The notes under the pieces were generated by a model. It did not search any database and was not told where the DNA came from. It worked only from the letters and a program-made list of their open reading frames with translations. From Allobutyricicoccus pentlandensis (GTDB lineage: Bacteria; Bacillota; Clostridia; Oscillospirales; QAMX01): a stretch of 17,288 nt of DNA. Below are positions 8,224-15,422 of this stretch, piece after piece. The stretch spans positions 1 through 17,288 of the forward strand of contig CAJFPH010000001.1 of NCBI GenBank assembly GCA_904398645.1. The letters are read 5' to 3'. Every line of letters begins with the position of its first letter. Position 1 is the stretch's first letter. The position numbers were made by a program, and so were the translations under genes.

Positions 8224-8369
8224 ATATGACAAACTCCTTTTTGCGTTTTCAAAAAACAGTCGGACTGTGCGGCCGCCGTCCTCCGCAGGTTTTGCGCGGC
8301 GGGACCCGGCCGCCGGCACATTCGCATTGCCCGCATGCCGGAACACATGTCTTTCCATGGCAATCGCAT
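8220..8369 (-). CDS. Candidate Met-rich leader peptide upstream of metG
   Basis: A 49-codon ORF in the metG mRNA leader. The peptide starts MRLPWKDMCSGMRAMRM, with Met at positions 1, 8, 12, 15 and 17. AGGA lies 10 bases before its ATG, and its TGA overlaps the metG ATG (ATGA). No homologue is recognised. Because it is short and GC-rich downstream, it could be chance, but the methionine cluster before a methionyl-tRNA synthetase is what ribosome-sensed attenuation would use. The remainder (Pro/Ala/Arg-rich, then ending QKGVCHI) looks unlike a folded protein. Treat as a hypothesis. Confidence 0.4.
   Translation of the reverse strand: MRLPWKDMCSGMRAMRMCRRPGPAAQNLRRTAAAQSDCFLKTQKGVCHI
8273..8315 (-). 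promoter_or_regulatory. Two mutually exclusive hairpins in the metG leader
   Basis: On the minus-strand RNA three segments occur in order: CGGCGG (8310-8315), CCGCCG (8297-8302) and CGGCGG (8273-8278). The middle one can pair with either neighbour, with loops of 7 and 18 nt. A run of six U (complement of 8251-8256) follows but is not preceded by a strong stem, so a classical terminator is not clear. The gap 8224-8596 between metG and the plus-strand gene holds this leader and two back-to-back promoters. Confidence 0.35.
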
Positions 8370-8420
8370 GCCGCTCACATCCTTTCTGTTCACGCGGGAA
8401 GATCTAAAACGATTCATATT

Positions 8421-8449
8421 ATCATATCGTATTTCCCCGTTTTTTTCAA
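8421..8449 (-). promoter_or_regulatory. Promoter of metG-tatD
   Basis: On the minus strand the -35 is TTGAAA (8444-8449), the spacer 17 bases, and the -10 TATGAT (8421-8426). This is close to the sigma-A consensus. Transcription would start near 8413, giving a leader of about 190 nt before metG. Confidence 0.75.
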
Positions 8450-8474
8450 GTCCCGGGAATCCTTTCACGCCATG

Positions 8475-8503
8475 TTGAATTTCATGGGAATCAATGATAA
8501 AAT
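8475..8503 (+). promoter_or_regulatory. Promoter of the PH-domain membrane protein gene
   Basis: TTGAAT (8475-8480), 17-base spacer, TAAAAT (8498-8503). It is back-to-back with the metG promoter; the two -35 boxes lie about 25 bases apart. The leader to the gene would be about 85 nt. Confidence 0.5.
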
Positions 8504-8596
8504 GAAGAATACATTCCGGCGCCGTCCGTATGAAAGCTGCCGCGCCGTTTATTCCGAACAGGCGGCGCCCATTTTGATTTACTTCCGAAGGGAGAG

Positions 8597-9028
8597 ATGG
8601 CATTGGTTTTCCGTTCTGCAAAAAGTCCCGGCATGATGGCGCTTTTTGCACTCTTGATGCTGATTTTGGCCACAGCTTCCATTCTGGCCCTGATTTTTCT
8701 GACAGGGGCGGGCCGCATTGTCGTCGCGGCGATCGACATTTTACTGATACTGCTGTTTATTTGGGTGCTGTGCGCCACCTATTATACATTTGGCGACAGC
8801 GCGCTCATTTTAAGATGCGGACCGTTGCGCGAGGAATATGACTATAGCGAGCTCAAAACCGCTCTCCGCACGCGCGGCTATGGTTTTGTGATGGCGCTGG
8901 CGTTTGACCGGCTCGAGCTGAATGCCGGGCTCAATCCCGAGCGCGGCAGAATCGTCCTCTCGCCCGAACGGGAAGATGCATTTCTGGAGGAACTTGCCCG
9001 CCGCTGTCCCGGTCTTCAGATTCAATAA
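8597..9028 (+). CDS. Small membrane protein with bacterial PH (bPH_4, YyaB-like) domain
   Basis: A 143-residue protein with two membrane helices (about 13-36 and 40-62) followed by a soluble stretch of about 75 residues. The segment TYYTFGDSALILRCGPLREEYDYSEL fits the strand pattern of the bPH_4 family (formerly DUF1200), with the usual later ALAFDRLEL and SPEREDAFLEEL motifs. Function in this family is unknown; it is thought to be a membrane-associated beta-barrel-like PH fold. The ATG at 8597 has GAAGGGAG only 2 bases upstream, which is very close; a TTG two codons on (8603) with an 8-base spacing may be the true start. It is monocistronic or weakly linked to the SDR genes downstream. Confidence 0.75.
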   Translation: MALVFRSAKSPGMMALFALLMLILATASILALIFLTGAGRIVVAAIDILLILLFIWVLCATYYTFGDSALILRCGPLREEYDYSELKTALRTRGYGFVMALAFDRLELNAGLNPERGRIVLSPEREDAFLEELARRCPGLQIQ

Positions 9029-9070
9029 GTCCCGTCTCCCTGCCTGTCCGGCGAAACGAGGCAAAAGAGG

Positions 9071-9094
9071 AAAAAACCGCCCATTCCAATGGGC
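9071..9094 (-). terminator. Minus-oriented terminator-like hairpin before the SDR genes
   Basis: Arms GCCCATT (9079-9085) and AATGGGC (9088-9094). On the minus strand the stem is followed by GG and then six T (complement of 9071-9076), which is a good intrinsic terminator. On the plus strand the tail is poor (TTAGTATC). No minus-strand gene is visible upstream of it. It may also serve the PH-domain gene weakly. Confidence 0.4.
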
Positions 9095-9151
9095 TTAGTA
9101 TCAACAACGTGCGCAGGATTTATCCTGTATAAAAAAGAGGGAGGATTTATT

Positions 9152-9874
9152 ATGCCGCAAAATGTCTTAATCACTGGCACCGGGCGCGAGGGCGCGTTGG
9201 GTTACTGCTTTGTGCTGACCTATCTGGCACAGGGCGATACCGTCTTTGCCACTGTACGCAAACCGTCCGAAGCGTTGGAAAAATTACGGGAGCGTTATCC
9301 GGACAGGCTGCACATTCTGGAAATGGACATCGGCAGTACGGAGTCCGTCCGTGCTGCGGCAGACGAGGTGGCGCGGCTTGTTCCGTGCCTTGATCTCATC
9401 ATCAATAACGCCGTTGTCACGACGCCGGATTATCCCGTACATAACGCCTTTGAAGACCTCACGCTTGACAACATTGCCGGCGCGTTCGACGTCAGCACCG
9501 TCGGGCCTCTGCGTGTCATTCAGGCCATGCAGCCTCTGCTTTACCGGTCCGCAGGCACAGCGATGGTGGTCAACATTTCCTCCGGCGCAGGCTGCATCAC
9601 AACTTGCCGCAACGACCGCGACTTTGACTACTGCATGATCAAGTGCGCCATGAATATGAGTACAAAAATTCTCTATAATAAGTATGAAGCAGACAAAAAG
9701 GTCCGCGTTCTTGCCATTCATCCCGGCTGGATGCGTACCAATGCCGGAAACGCAAAGGCGCCCTTTGATCCATACGAACACAGCGAACGGATGCGTCAGG
9801 TCTTCGAGGCCCGGCGTGAGAGCTTTGACGGCGTTGTCTTCGTTGATTACGACAACCAGGAAATGCCCTGGTAA
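9152..9874 (+). CDS. Divergent short-chain dehydrogenase/reductase, first paralogue
   Basis: A 240-residue Rossmann-fold SDR. Kept features: catalytic Ser in NISS (143-144), Tyr160-x3-Lys164 (YCMIK), acidic MDI after the fourth strand, and HPGWMRT after the catalytic helix. Altered features: the glycine motif reads TGTGREGALG, aligned to the usual TGANRGIGLG so that two glycines become Glu and Ala; NNAG is NNAV; and the helix Asn of the catalytic tetrad appears to be Ser115 (FDVSTVGPL). It resembles the C-factor/sniffer-like SDR group in overall layout. Start: ATG at 9152 with GGGAGGA 7 bases upstream; an earlier in-frame ATG at 9089 has no ribosome site and no homology. A close paralogue follows 18 bases later. 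Substrate unknown. Confidence 0.85.
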   Translation: MPQNVLITGTGREGALGYCFVLTYLAQGDTVFATVRKPSEALEKLRERYPDRLHILEMDIGSTESVRAAADEVARLVPCLDLIINNAVVTTPDYPVHNAFEDLTLDNIAGAFDVSTVGPLRVIQAMQPLLYRSAGTAMVVNISSGAGCITTCRNDRDFDYCMIKCAMNMSTKILYNKYEADKKVRVLAIHPGWMRTNAGNAKAPFDPYEHSERMRQVFEARRESFDGVVFVDYDNQEMPW

Positions 9875-9892
9875 CATTACAGAGGGAAAAGG

Positions 9893-10621
9893 ATGCAAAC
9901 CGCTATGCCGCAAAACGTATTAATTACCGGTACCGGGCGGGAAACTGCGCTCGGCTTCAACTTTGTCCGCCGTTACCTGGAACAGGGCGATCACGTTATC
10001 GCCACTGTGCGCAAACCATCCGAAGCATTGGAAGCGCTGCAAAAAAACTGGCCCGGGAAGCTTGACATCCTGACGATGGATATTGCCAGCACGCCGTCGG
10101 TAGCGTCTGCCGCGCGCGCGGCTGAAACGCTTGTTCCCTGCATTGACCTTTTAATCAATAATGCCGTAACCACCTCGCCGGACTGTCACCGTCCTTTTGA
10201 GGAAGCCAACCTTGACTATATTGCAGGCGTCATGGATGTCGGTGCGGTTGGTCCGCTGCGCGTCATCAAGGCGTTTCTGCCCCTGCTTGAAAAAAGCGAA
10301 GGTACGGCGCTCATCGTCAATATCTCTTCCGAGGCCGGCAGCATCGGCGCATGCTACCGTACCGATATGTTTGATTACAGCATGACAAAGGCCGCGCTCA
10401 ATATGGCCACCATGACCCTGCGCAACAAGTTCAGGGATAACCCCCGCCTTAACATTATCTGTGTGCATCCCGGCTGGATGCGTACCAATGCGGCGCAGGC
10501 CGCCGCTCCTTTTGACCCTTATGACAGTGCTGAGCTGATGCGCGTCCTTTTTGAAAAAAAGCGTGAGGATTCGGACGGTCCTGTTTTTGTCGACTATAAG
10601 GGAGATCCATATCCCTGGTAA
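9893..10621 (+). CDS. Divergent short-chain dehydrogenase/reductase, second paralogue
   Basis: A 242-residue SDR that is clearly a tandem duplicate of the preceding gene; by eye well over half of positions match, including the shared opening MPQNVLITGTGRE and the RKPSEALE stretch. It keeps NISS and Tyr-x3-Lys (YSMTK) but also has NNAV. Its glycine motif is TGTGRETALG (an additional Gly lost), and the tetrad Asn position reads Gly (MDVGAVGPL). Both proteins end in VFVDY followed by a Pro-Trp terminus. The ATG at 9893 has GAGGG 6 bases upstream; the paralogue alignment would fit an ATG four codons later (9905), but its ribosome-site spacing is poor. Ends at a terminator. Probably co-transcribed with its neighbour, and the two may form a heteromer. 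Confidence 0.85.
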   Translation: MQTAMPQNVLITGTGRETALGFNFVRRYLEQGDHVIATVRKPSEALEALQKNWPGKLDILTMDIASTPSVASAARAAETLVPCIDLLINNAVTTSPDCHRPFEEANLDYIAGVMDVGAVGPLRVIKAFLPLLEKSEGTALIVNISSEAGSIGACYRTDMFDYSMTKAALNMATMTLRNKFRDNPRLNIICVHPGWMRTNAAQAAAPFDPYDSAELMRVLFEKKREDSDGPVFVDYKGDPYPW

Positions 10622-10630
10622 GCAGAATGA

Positions 10631-10665
10631 TGCCCCGTCCAGTTTCTCCGGACGGGGCAATTTTT
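10631..10665 (+). terminator. Intrinsic terminator after the SDR pair
   Basis: Stem TGCCCCGTCC (10631-10640) and its complement (10650-10659), 9-base loop, then AATTTTT reduced to T5 at 10661-10665. A canonical rho-independent terminator placed ten bases after the second SDR stop and only about 20 bases before the PAP2 start. Confidence 0.88.
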
Positions 10666-10686
10666 ATAGTTTGTTGAGGTTACTTC

Positions 10687-11610
10687 ATGGAGTTTCTCCG
10701 GTTTTTAGAGGCCTTACGTACGCCTCTGCTCGACTGCGTCATGAGCGTTGTGACGGCTTTCGGCGGCGAGACGGTTTTTATGCTGGCCGCCATGGCCGCT
10801 TACTGGTGTTATGATAAGCGCTTCGGCTATTATATCATGAGTACCGGCTTTATTGGCACCGTACTGAACCAGTTTTTCAAGCTTATCTTCCACGTTCCAC
10901 GTCCCTGGGTGCTTGACGGACGTTTCACAATCGTTGAAAGTGCGCGGGAAGGCGCCACAGGGTACTCCTTCCCCAGTGGACATACGCAGAACGCCGTGAC
11001 GGTCTTTGGCACTACGGCGCGCTGGACACGCCGGCCCGCCATACGAATTGCAGCATTGATTCTGATCGTGCTTGTCGCCTTTTCGCGTATGTATCTGGGC
11101 GTCCATACGCCTGCGGACGTGCTCTTTTCCCTGGCGCTTGGCGCGGCGTTAACGCTCGTGCTATACCCGCTCTTTCGTACAGAAAAGACCGCGCGTACCA
11201 ACATTCTTCTCTTTGGAGGAATGCTGTTTGCAGCCGTCCTGTACGTATTGTTTCTGGAGTTCTATTCCTTTCCGTCGTGGCTTGACGCAGAAAACTTCGC
11301 CGCAGCGAAGAAAAACGCCTATACGCTGGCAGGGGCCGTTTTGGGGCTCTGCGCCGGATACCCTGTTGAAAAACGTTTTGTGCGCTTTTCAACACATGCG
11401 CCTTGGTGGGGACAGCTATTGAAACTCACCTTGGGGGCTGCCTGTATGGTATTGCTGCAATCGCTGCTAAAGGAACCTCTTTACGCGCTCTTTTCCGGTC
11501 ATAATGCGGCGGACGCCATGCGGTATTTTATAATGGTTTTTTTCGCAATGGCAGTTTGGCCCGCTGCCTTTCCGCTCTTTCGTGTCCGTTCGGCGAAAGA
11601 AAAGCGCTGA
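10687..11610 (+). CDS. PAP2 family membrane phosphatase
   Basis: A 307-residue integral membrane phosphatase. All three PAP2 motifs are present: Lys65-x6-Arg72-Pro73 (KLIFHVPRP), Pro-Ser-Gly-His at 96-99 and Ser133-Arg134-x5-His140-x3-Asp144 (SRMYLGVHTPAD). Several membrane helices surround them, with further helices in the C-terminal half. The family dephosphorylates lipid phosphates such as undecaprenyl pyrophosphate or phosphatidate, outside the membrane. The exact substrate is not readable. The long C-terminal membrane region (from about 165) is more than a minimal BcrC-type enzyme has. Start: ATG with GAGG 7 bases upstream. The gene sits just behind a terminator with no clear promoter, and converges with ftsH. 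Confidence 0.9.
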   Translation: MEFLRFLEALRTPLLDCVMSVVTAFGGETVFMLAAMAAYWCYDKRFGYYIMSTGFIGTVLNQFFKLIFHVPRPWVLDGRFTIVESAREGATGYSFPSGHTQNAVTVFGTTARWTRRPAIRIAALILIVLVAFSRMYLGVHTPADVLFSLALGAALTLVLYPLFRTEKTARTNILLFGGMLFAAVLYVLFLEFYSFPSWLDAENFAAAKKNAYTLAGAVLGLCAGYPVEKRFVRFSTHAPWWGQLLKLTLGAACMVLLQSLLKEPLYALFSGHNAADAMRYFIMVFFAMAVWPAAFPLFRVRSAKEKR

Positions 11611-11620
11611 CCGCCGTCAG

Positions 11621-11655
11621 AAAAAAGAAGGAGCTCTTTTAAGAGCTCCTTCTTC
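11621..11655. terminator. Bidirectional terminator between PAP2 and ftsH
   Basis: Arms GAAGGAGCTCTT (11627-11638) and AAGAGCTCCTTC (11641-11652) are perfect. The A6 run at 11621-11626 becomes a U6 tract on the minus strand, making a strong ftsH terminator; on the plus strand the tail (TTCC) is weaker. It serves two convergent genes. Confidence 0.85.
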
Positions 11656-11734
11656 CTATGCAAATCAAATGTCTCATCCCGGCAGGAAAAGACAGCCGCT
11701 GCCGGCCGGCGATTGGATACACCGCTTACATTTT

Positions 11735-13567
11735 CTACCGGTTTAATATTTCCATAAATTCCGCTCCGGTAATGGTTTCGCGCTCCAGCAGATACTCGGA
11801 GAGTTCGTTTAACTTCTGCGCGTTTTCGCGCAGAATCGCGTCCGCTTTCTGCTGAGATGCCCGAATCAGCGCAATCACAGCCGCGTCAATCTTTGCGGCC
11901 GTTTCCTCGGAACATGCCAGCGACGTATCGCCGCCCAAATACTGGTTCGTCACCGTTTCAAACGCCACCATACCAAATTCGTCGTTCATCCCGTAACGCG
12001 AAATCATGGCGCGGGCCAGCTTTGTCGCCTGCTCAATATCATTGGATGCGCCGGTCGTCACACTGCCAAAAATGAGCGCTTCTGCGGCGCGTCCTCCGGT
12101 GAGCGTTGTAATTTTGTTCTCGATTTCCTCGCGGCTCATCAGGTAGTGCTCACCCTCATCGACCTGCATCGTATAGCCAAGCGCGCCGGAGGTGCGCGGC
12201 ACAATCGTTATCTTCGTCACAGGCGCAGAATTGCTCTGGCGTGCCGCAACCAGCGCATGACCGATTTCGTGATAGGCCACAATCCGCTTTTCCTTCTCAG
12301 ACAGCACCGCATTTTTGCGCTGATATCCCGCAATTACAGTCTCAACGCTCTCCTCCAAGTCTGACTGCGTCACAACATTGCGGCCCAGGCGCACAGCTCG
12401 CAGCGCCGCCTCGTTGATAATATTGGCAAGTTCCGCACCGGATGCGCCGGAGGTTGCGCGGGCGATCACCTGAAAGTCCACGTCCGGCGCCATGTTGACA
12501 TCCTTTGCATGCACCTTCAAAATAGCGACGCGGCCCGTAAGATCCGGGAGCTGCACAGGAATGCGTCGGTCAAATCTCCCCGGACGCAAAAGCGCCGGAT
12601 CCAGTGTCTCGGGCCGGTTTGTTGCACCCAAAATTACAACGCCCTTTCGCCCGTCAAAACCATCCATCTCGGAAAGAAGCTGATTTAACGTCTGCTCGCG
12701 CTCGTCGTTTCCGCCAATGCCGCCCGCGTCACGTTTTTTACCAATGGTATCAATTTCATCAATAAAGATGATACACGGCGCCTTTTCATTTGCCTGGCGG
12801 AAGAGGTCGCGCACCTTTGCCGCGCCCATACCAACAAACATCTCCACAAAATCAGACCCCGTGATCGAGAAAAACGGCACGTGTGCCTCGCCCGCGACCG
12901 CCTTCGCCAGCAACGTTTTACCGGTGCCCGGAGGGCCGACAAGCAGCGCGCCTTTTGGCAACTTCGCGCCGATTTCGGCATAACGGTCGGGGTTATGCAG
13001 GAAGTCGACGATCTCCGTCAGCGCTTCCTTTGCCTCGTCCTGGCCCGCAACGTCCGCAAAGGTCTTGCCCGTCTCGTTCTCTGCGTAAATTTTGGCGCCG
13101 GACTTTCCAAAACTCATGGCATTTGCGCCGCCCATACGCTTTGACATCATGGAGAACATCAGCTGGCCGACCCCAATGAAAAGTACGATCGGCAGAATCC
13201 AGGTGAGGATAAAGCTAAGCAGCGGGGAATCCTGCGTGGGAATTGCCGCGCCGAAGCGCACGCCCGCGTCGTCCAGCCGGGTCACCAGGCTGTCGTCCGG
13301 GAAGATGCCCGTCTTATAGTAGACGGCGTTCCCTTCCTCTTCACTGCCTGTCATAAAGAGGATTTGTTCCTCATCCTCCTCAATGGCGACTTCCGTCACT
13401 TCTCCCTCGTCCACCATTTGCAGAAAATCACTGTAAGACACTTCCGTCACACGCGTCTGCAAAAGCGAAGGGAACAGCAGGGCATTTAACAGCATCAGCA
13501 CGATCAGTGCAATCGTATAGTAATAGATCAACGGTTTCTTATTTGGTTTTTTGCCTTCATCAATCAC
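11735..13567 (-). CDS. ftsH: ATP-dependent zinc metalloprotease FtsH
   Basis: A 610-residue membrane AAA+ protease that extracts and degrades membrane and some cytosolic proteins. Layout: helix 1 (about 14-32), short outside domain, helix 2 (about 117-138), AAA+ module with Walker A GPPGTGKT (211-218), pore loop FVGMG (244-248), Walker B IIFIDEID (266-273) and second region of homology (317-336), then the peptidase domain with HEIGH (433-437) and the third zinc ligand Asp510 (ASNDIEQAT). HEIGH in place of HEAGH keeps HExxH. The start is GTG at 13565-13567, overlapping the upstream stop (GTGA), with GAGAGGAAG ahead. No other in-frame start lies near, and length fits the family. Confidence 0.96.
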   Translation of the reverse strand: MIDEGKKPNKKPLIYYYTIALIVLMLLNALLFPSLLQTRVTEVSYSDFLQMVDEGEVTEVAIEEDEEQILFMTGSEEEGNAVYYKTGIFPDDSLVTRLDDAGVRFGAAIPTQDSPLLSFILTWILPIVLFIGVGQLMFSMMSKRMGGANAMSFGKSGAKIYAENETGKTFADVAGQDEAKEALTEIVDFLHNPDRYAEIGAKLPKGALLVGPPGTGKTLLAKAVAGEAHVPFFSITGSDFVEMFVGMGAAKVRDLFRQANEKAPCIIFIDEIDTIGKKRDAGGIGGNDEREQTLNQLLSEMDGFDGRKGVVILGATNRPETLDPALLRPGRFDRRIPVQLPDLTGRVAILKVHAKDVNMAPDVDFQVIARATSGASGAELANIINEAALRAVRLGRNVVTQSDLEESVETVIAGYQRKNAVLSEKEKRIVAYHEIGHALVAARQSNSAPVTKITIVPRTSGALGYTMQVDEGEHYLMSREEIENKITTLTGGRAAEALIFGSVTTGASNDIEQATKLARAMISRYGMNDEFGMVAFETVTNQYLGGDTSLACSEETAAKIDAAVIALIRASQQKADAILRENAQKLNELSEYLLERETITGAEFMEILNR

Positions 13568-14511
13568 TTTCTGTCACTTCCTCTCCCGTTTCGATGCGTC
13601 TTCTCCAACATCTTTGCCCGAATTTTCTCCAGCGAATCCTTATGGCGCAAAAAATCCAATCCCGGCAGGCCTTTCAAAAGACGACGCTGCCCAAAGTGAT
13701 AGGTTGCAAGCAGTTCTTCGCTCGCTGCGCGCAGTTCGGCAAGCGCCGCACGCTGGCGTTGTAGCGCAGCTTCCCGCGCCTTGCGCTGCACCTCCATCTC
13801 CGCCGCACGCGCCTCCCGGCGTTCCTCGGCCGCCTCCTCACGCGCCTGGCGCTGTGCGCGGGAAGAAGCCTTCCGTTCGTTCCATGCGTCCCGGCTCCGG
13901 CTGACCTTTTCTTCAATTGCAAGCGTCTGATCCGCAAGATTTCCGCCGATGCTATCAGATATCGACTTGATATTCCGCGCCAATTCGTCCAGGCGGCGCA
14001 GCTTTGCGTTCAGCTTCGTCATCGTCAGGACGGTCACGACTACGTCCGCCACAAATACCGCACCAAACACACACAGCAATACGATACCCAGCGTATGTGG
14101 AATCCATCCGACCAACTTTGCAATCATTGGATGGAACACACGCATGACAAGCAAACATGCAAGGCCCCATAGCAGAGAAAACAGGGGGCAGATATAGCCG
14201 TTCAAGTTACCGGGCATATCGGAATAATCCCACCACTTCTGATGAAATACCCGCTCCAGAACAAACCCGGTCACCCACTCCAGCGCGCTTGTCAACAGCA
14301 CGGAGCCGATAAATAGATAAAGGACGTTGTCCCGCACCGGCGTCAGGCACAACACCACGAGCGTCACGCCCACGCCGTAGATCGGGCAGACCGGCCCATT
14401 TAAAAATCCGCGGTTTACAAATACGCCGTCCTTGGCTGCGGCAAAACAGACCTCACAGCACCAGCCAAAAAACGCATACAGGAAGAAATACCACAGAGCT
14501 TCGTACAGCAC
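13564..14511 (-). CDS. PF06541-family membrane protein with coiled-coil tail, coupled to ftsH
   Basis: A 315-residue protein with about five membrane helices in the first 165 residues and a highly charged Arg/Glu/Ala-rich helical coiled coil from about 165 to 275. The N-terminal part (FFLYAFFGWCCEV, then NRGFLNGPVCPIYGVG) is diagnostic of PF06541, annotated as a putative ABC-transporter type IV family but with no known transport role. The start is GTG at 14511 because AAAGGAGG lies 9 bases upstream; an earlier ATG reading (26 codons more) lacks a ribosome site. Its stop overlaps the ftsH start (GTGA), so translation is coupled. The cytoplasmic tail could be an FtsH partner, adaptor or substrate; that is inference. 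Confidence 0.82.
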   Translation of the reverse strand: MLYEALWYFFLYAFFGWCCEVCFAAAKDGVFVNRGFLNGPVCPIYGVGVTLVVLCLTPVRDNVLYLFIGSVLLTSALEWVTGFVLERVFHQKWWDYSDMPGNLNGYICPLFSLLWGLACLLVMRVFHPMIAKLVGWIPHTLGIVLLCVFGAVFVADVVVTVLTMTKLNAKLRRLDELARNIKSISDSIGGNLADQTLAIEEKVSRSRDAWNERKASSRAQRQAREEAAEERREARAAEMEVQRKAREAALQRQRAALAELRAASEELLATYHFGQRRLLKGLPGLDFLRHKDSLEKIRAKMLEKTHRNGRGSDRK

Positions 14512-14534
14512 GAACGCCAGCCTCCTTTCCTGAT

Positions 14535-14563
14535 ATTGTAACACTGCAAAATGGAAATTTCTA
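14535..14563 (-). promoter_or_regulatory. Possible promoter of the PF06541-ftsH operon
   Basis: On the minus strand the -35 is TAGAAA (14558-14563), the spacer is 17 bases, and the -10 is TACAAT (14535-14540). The -35 is weak, and the start point would fall inside or just before the ribosome site, giving a very short leader. A TTGACC sits further upstream at an unsuitable distance. Confidence 0.3.
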
Positions 14564-14617
14564 TGGTCAAGCGTACAAAATTGTCGCAAACTGCCGGGGA
14601 TTTCATACCGCTCATGT

Positions 14618-14650
14618 AAAAGACGGCGGAATCAATTCCGCCGTCTTTTT
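14618..14650 (-). terminator. Intrinsic terminator of the padR operon
   Basis: Stem AAAAGACGGCGGAAT (14618-14632) and its complement (14635-14649) with a 2-base loop; T5 on the plus side and T4 on the minus side. It follows the TM2 gene and separates the padR operon from the PF06541-ftsH operon. Confidence 0.85.
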
Positions 14651-14698
14651 CCATTTATCAAAAAGGCCGATCTCTCAGGCAAATCATCCAACCGGGCG

Positions 14699-15157
14699 TC
14701 AGTCCTTCAGCGGGATCCCGCGCGCATCATAACTCGTAGAACCGCACAGCAGCATAATCCCTTCTACCAGAGCCCATATTCCCATCGGCACCGCGCCGAT
14801 GCCGCATGTCAGCACGGACACCAAAAGCTGAACCGTACCGCGTGCGTTATAGCCCAGGTAAAAATTGTGAATGCCGAGCGCACCGACTAAAATTGCGAGG
14901 ATACCGGCCGCAATACGCGATTTCTGTAAGGAATAGCCCGGCGTTCCATTTGAGTAGCCTGCATATCCGCCGGGATTCCCGTATGAGCTGCGGCCGCCAT
15001 AGAGGATGTGCCCACAGTGAATGCACACCTGTGCCTCCGGCGTTACGCTTTGGCCGCAGTTCTGACAAAAAGCGTTTCCCGTTCCAACCGAGACGCCGCA
15101 GTTGACGCAAAAGGCGGCCTTCGGATCAATTTCTTTTCCGCAATTTCTGCAAAACAT
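14699..15157 (-). CDS. Double zinc-ribbon, TM2-domain membrane protein
   Basis: A 152-residue protein. The N terminus has two zinc-ribbon units with four CxxC knuckles (Cys3/6, 17/20, 31/34, 45/48), each pair of knuckles binding one zinc. A Gly/Tyr/Ser-rich linker (about 52-78) leads to a TM2 domain of two helices with the family's GIHNFYLG motif. Such proteins are common in Clostridia; their function is unknown, and TM2 parts are thought to be involved in membrane association. The ATG at 15157 is chosen because GGAGG lies 8 bases upstream; an in-frame GTG five codons earlier has no room. It is the last gene of the padR operon, 15 bases after the small membrane protein. Confidence 0.85.
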   Translation of the reverse strand: MFCRNCGKEIDPKAAFCVNCGVSVGTGNAFCQNCGQSVTPEAQVCIHCGHILYGGRSSYGNPGGYAGYSNGTPGYSLQKSRIAAGILAILVGALGIHNFYLGYNARGTVQLLVSVLTCGIGAVPMGIWALVEGIMLLCGSTSYDARGIPLKD

Positions 15158-15172
15158 GATAAATACCTCCAC

Positions 15173-15421
15173 TTACCAGTCAATTGTGATTTCCGTATTT
15201 CCAAAATATATTCTCAGCGGCCCGTCATCAGACCGGATCCATCCCAGCCCACGCCGCCAGTTGCCTTCCCGGGACCGTACATCTACATGCAGAGGAGATT
15301 CCTCCAACACATCCGCCACTTCGCGCCAGGTAATGTCTGCGAAAAACATTGTAGCGCAGGTAAGAATTATTCCCACAAGAAACAGCGCGGCGCCAACGCC
15401 CGCCATAATTTTGACCGCCAT
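15173..15421 (-). CDS. Small single-span membrane protein in the padR operon
   Basis: An 82-residue protein of unknown family. One N-terminal helix (about 7-27) leads to a 55-residue soluble part with a strand-like end (LRIYFGNTEITIDW). It occupies the place where a DUF4097-type protein often follows DUF1700, so it may be a shortened relative; that is inference only. The start is ATG at 15421 with GGGGGAGG 9 bases upstream, directly after the DUF1700 stop (1-base gap). A longer frame overlaps the DUF1700 gene and lacks a ribosome site. The spacing argues for a real, co-translated gene. Confidence 0.7.
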   Translation of the reverse strand: MAVKIMAGVGAALFLVGIILTCATMFFADITWREVADVLEESPLHVDVRSREGNWRRGLGWIRSDDGPLRIYFGNTEITIDW

Positions 15422-15422
15422 A

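Noticed and set aside
7351..8229. A 292-codon plus-strand ORF opposite metG
   Set aside because: A reading of the reverse strand of metG, whose HIGH, KMSKS and zinc motifs are intact.
8224..8420. T-box or SAM riboswitch in the metG leader
   Set aside because: I looked for the T-box core and the S-box start on the minus strand and found neither. A covariance search would settle it.
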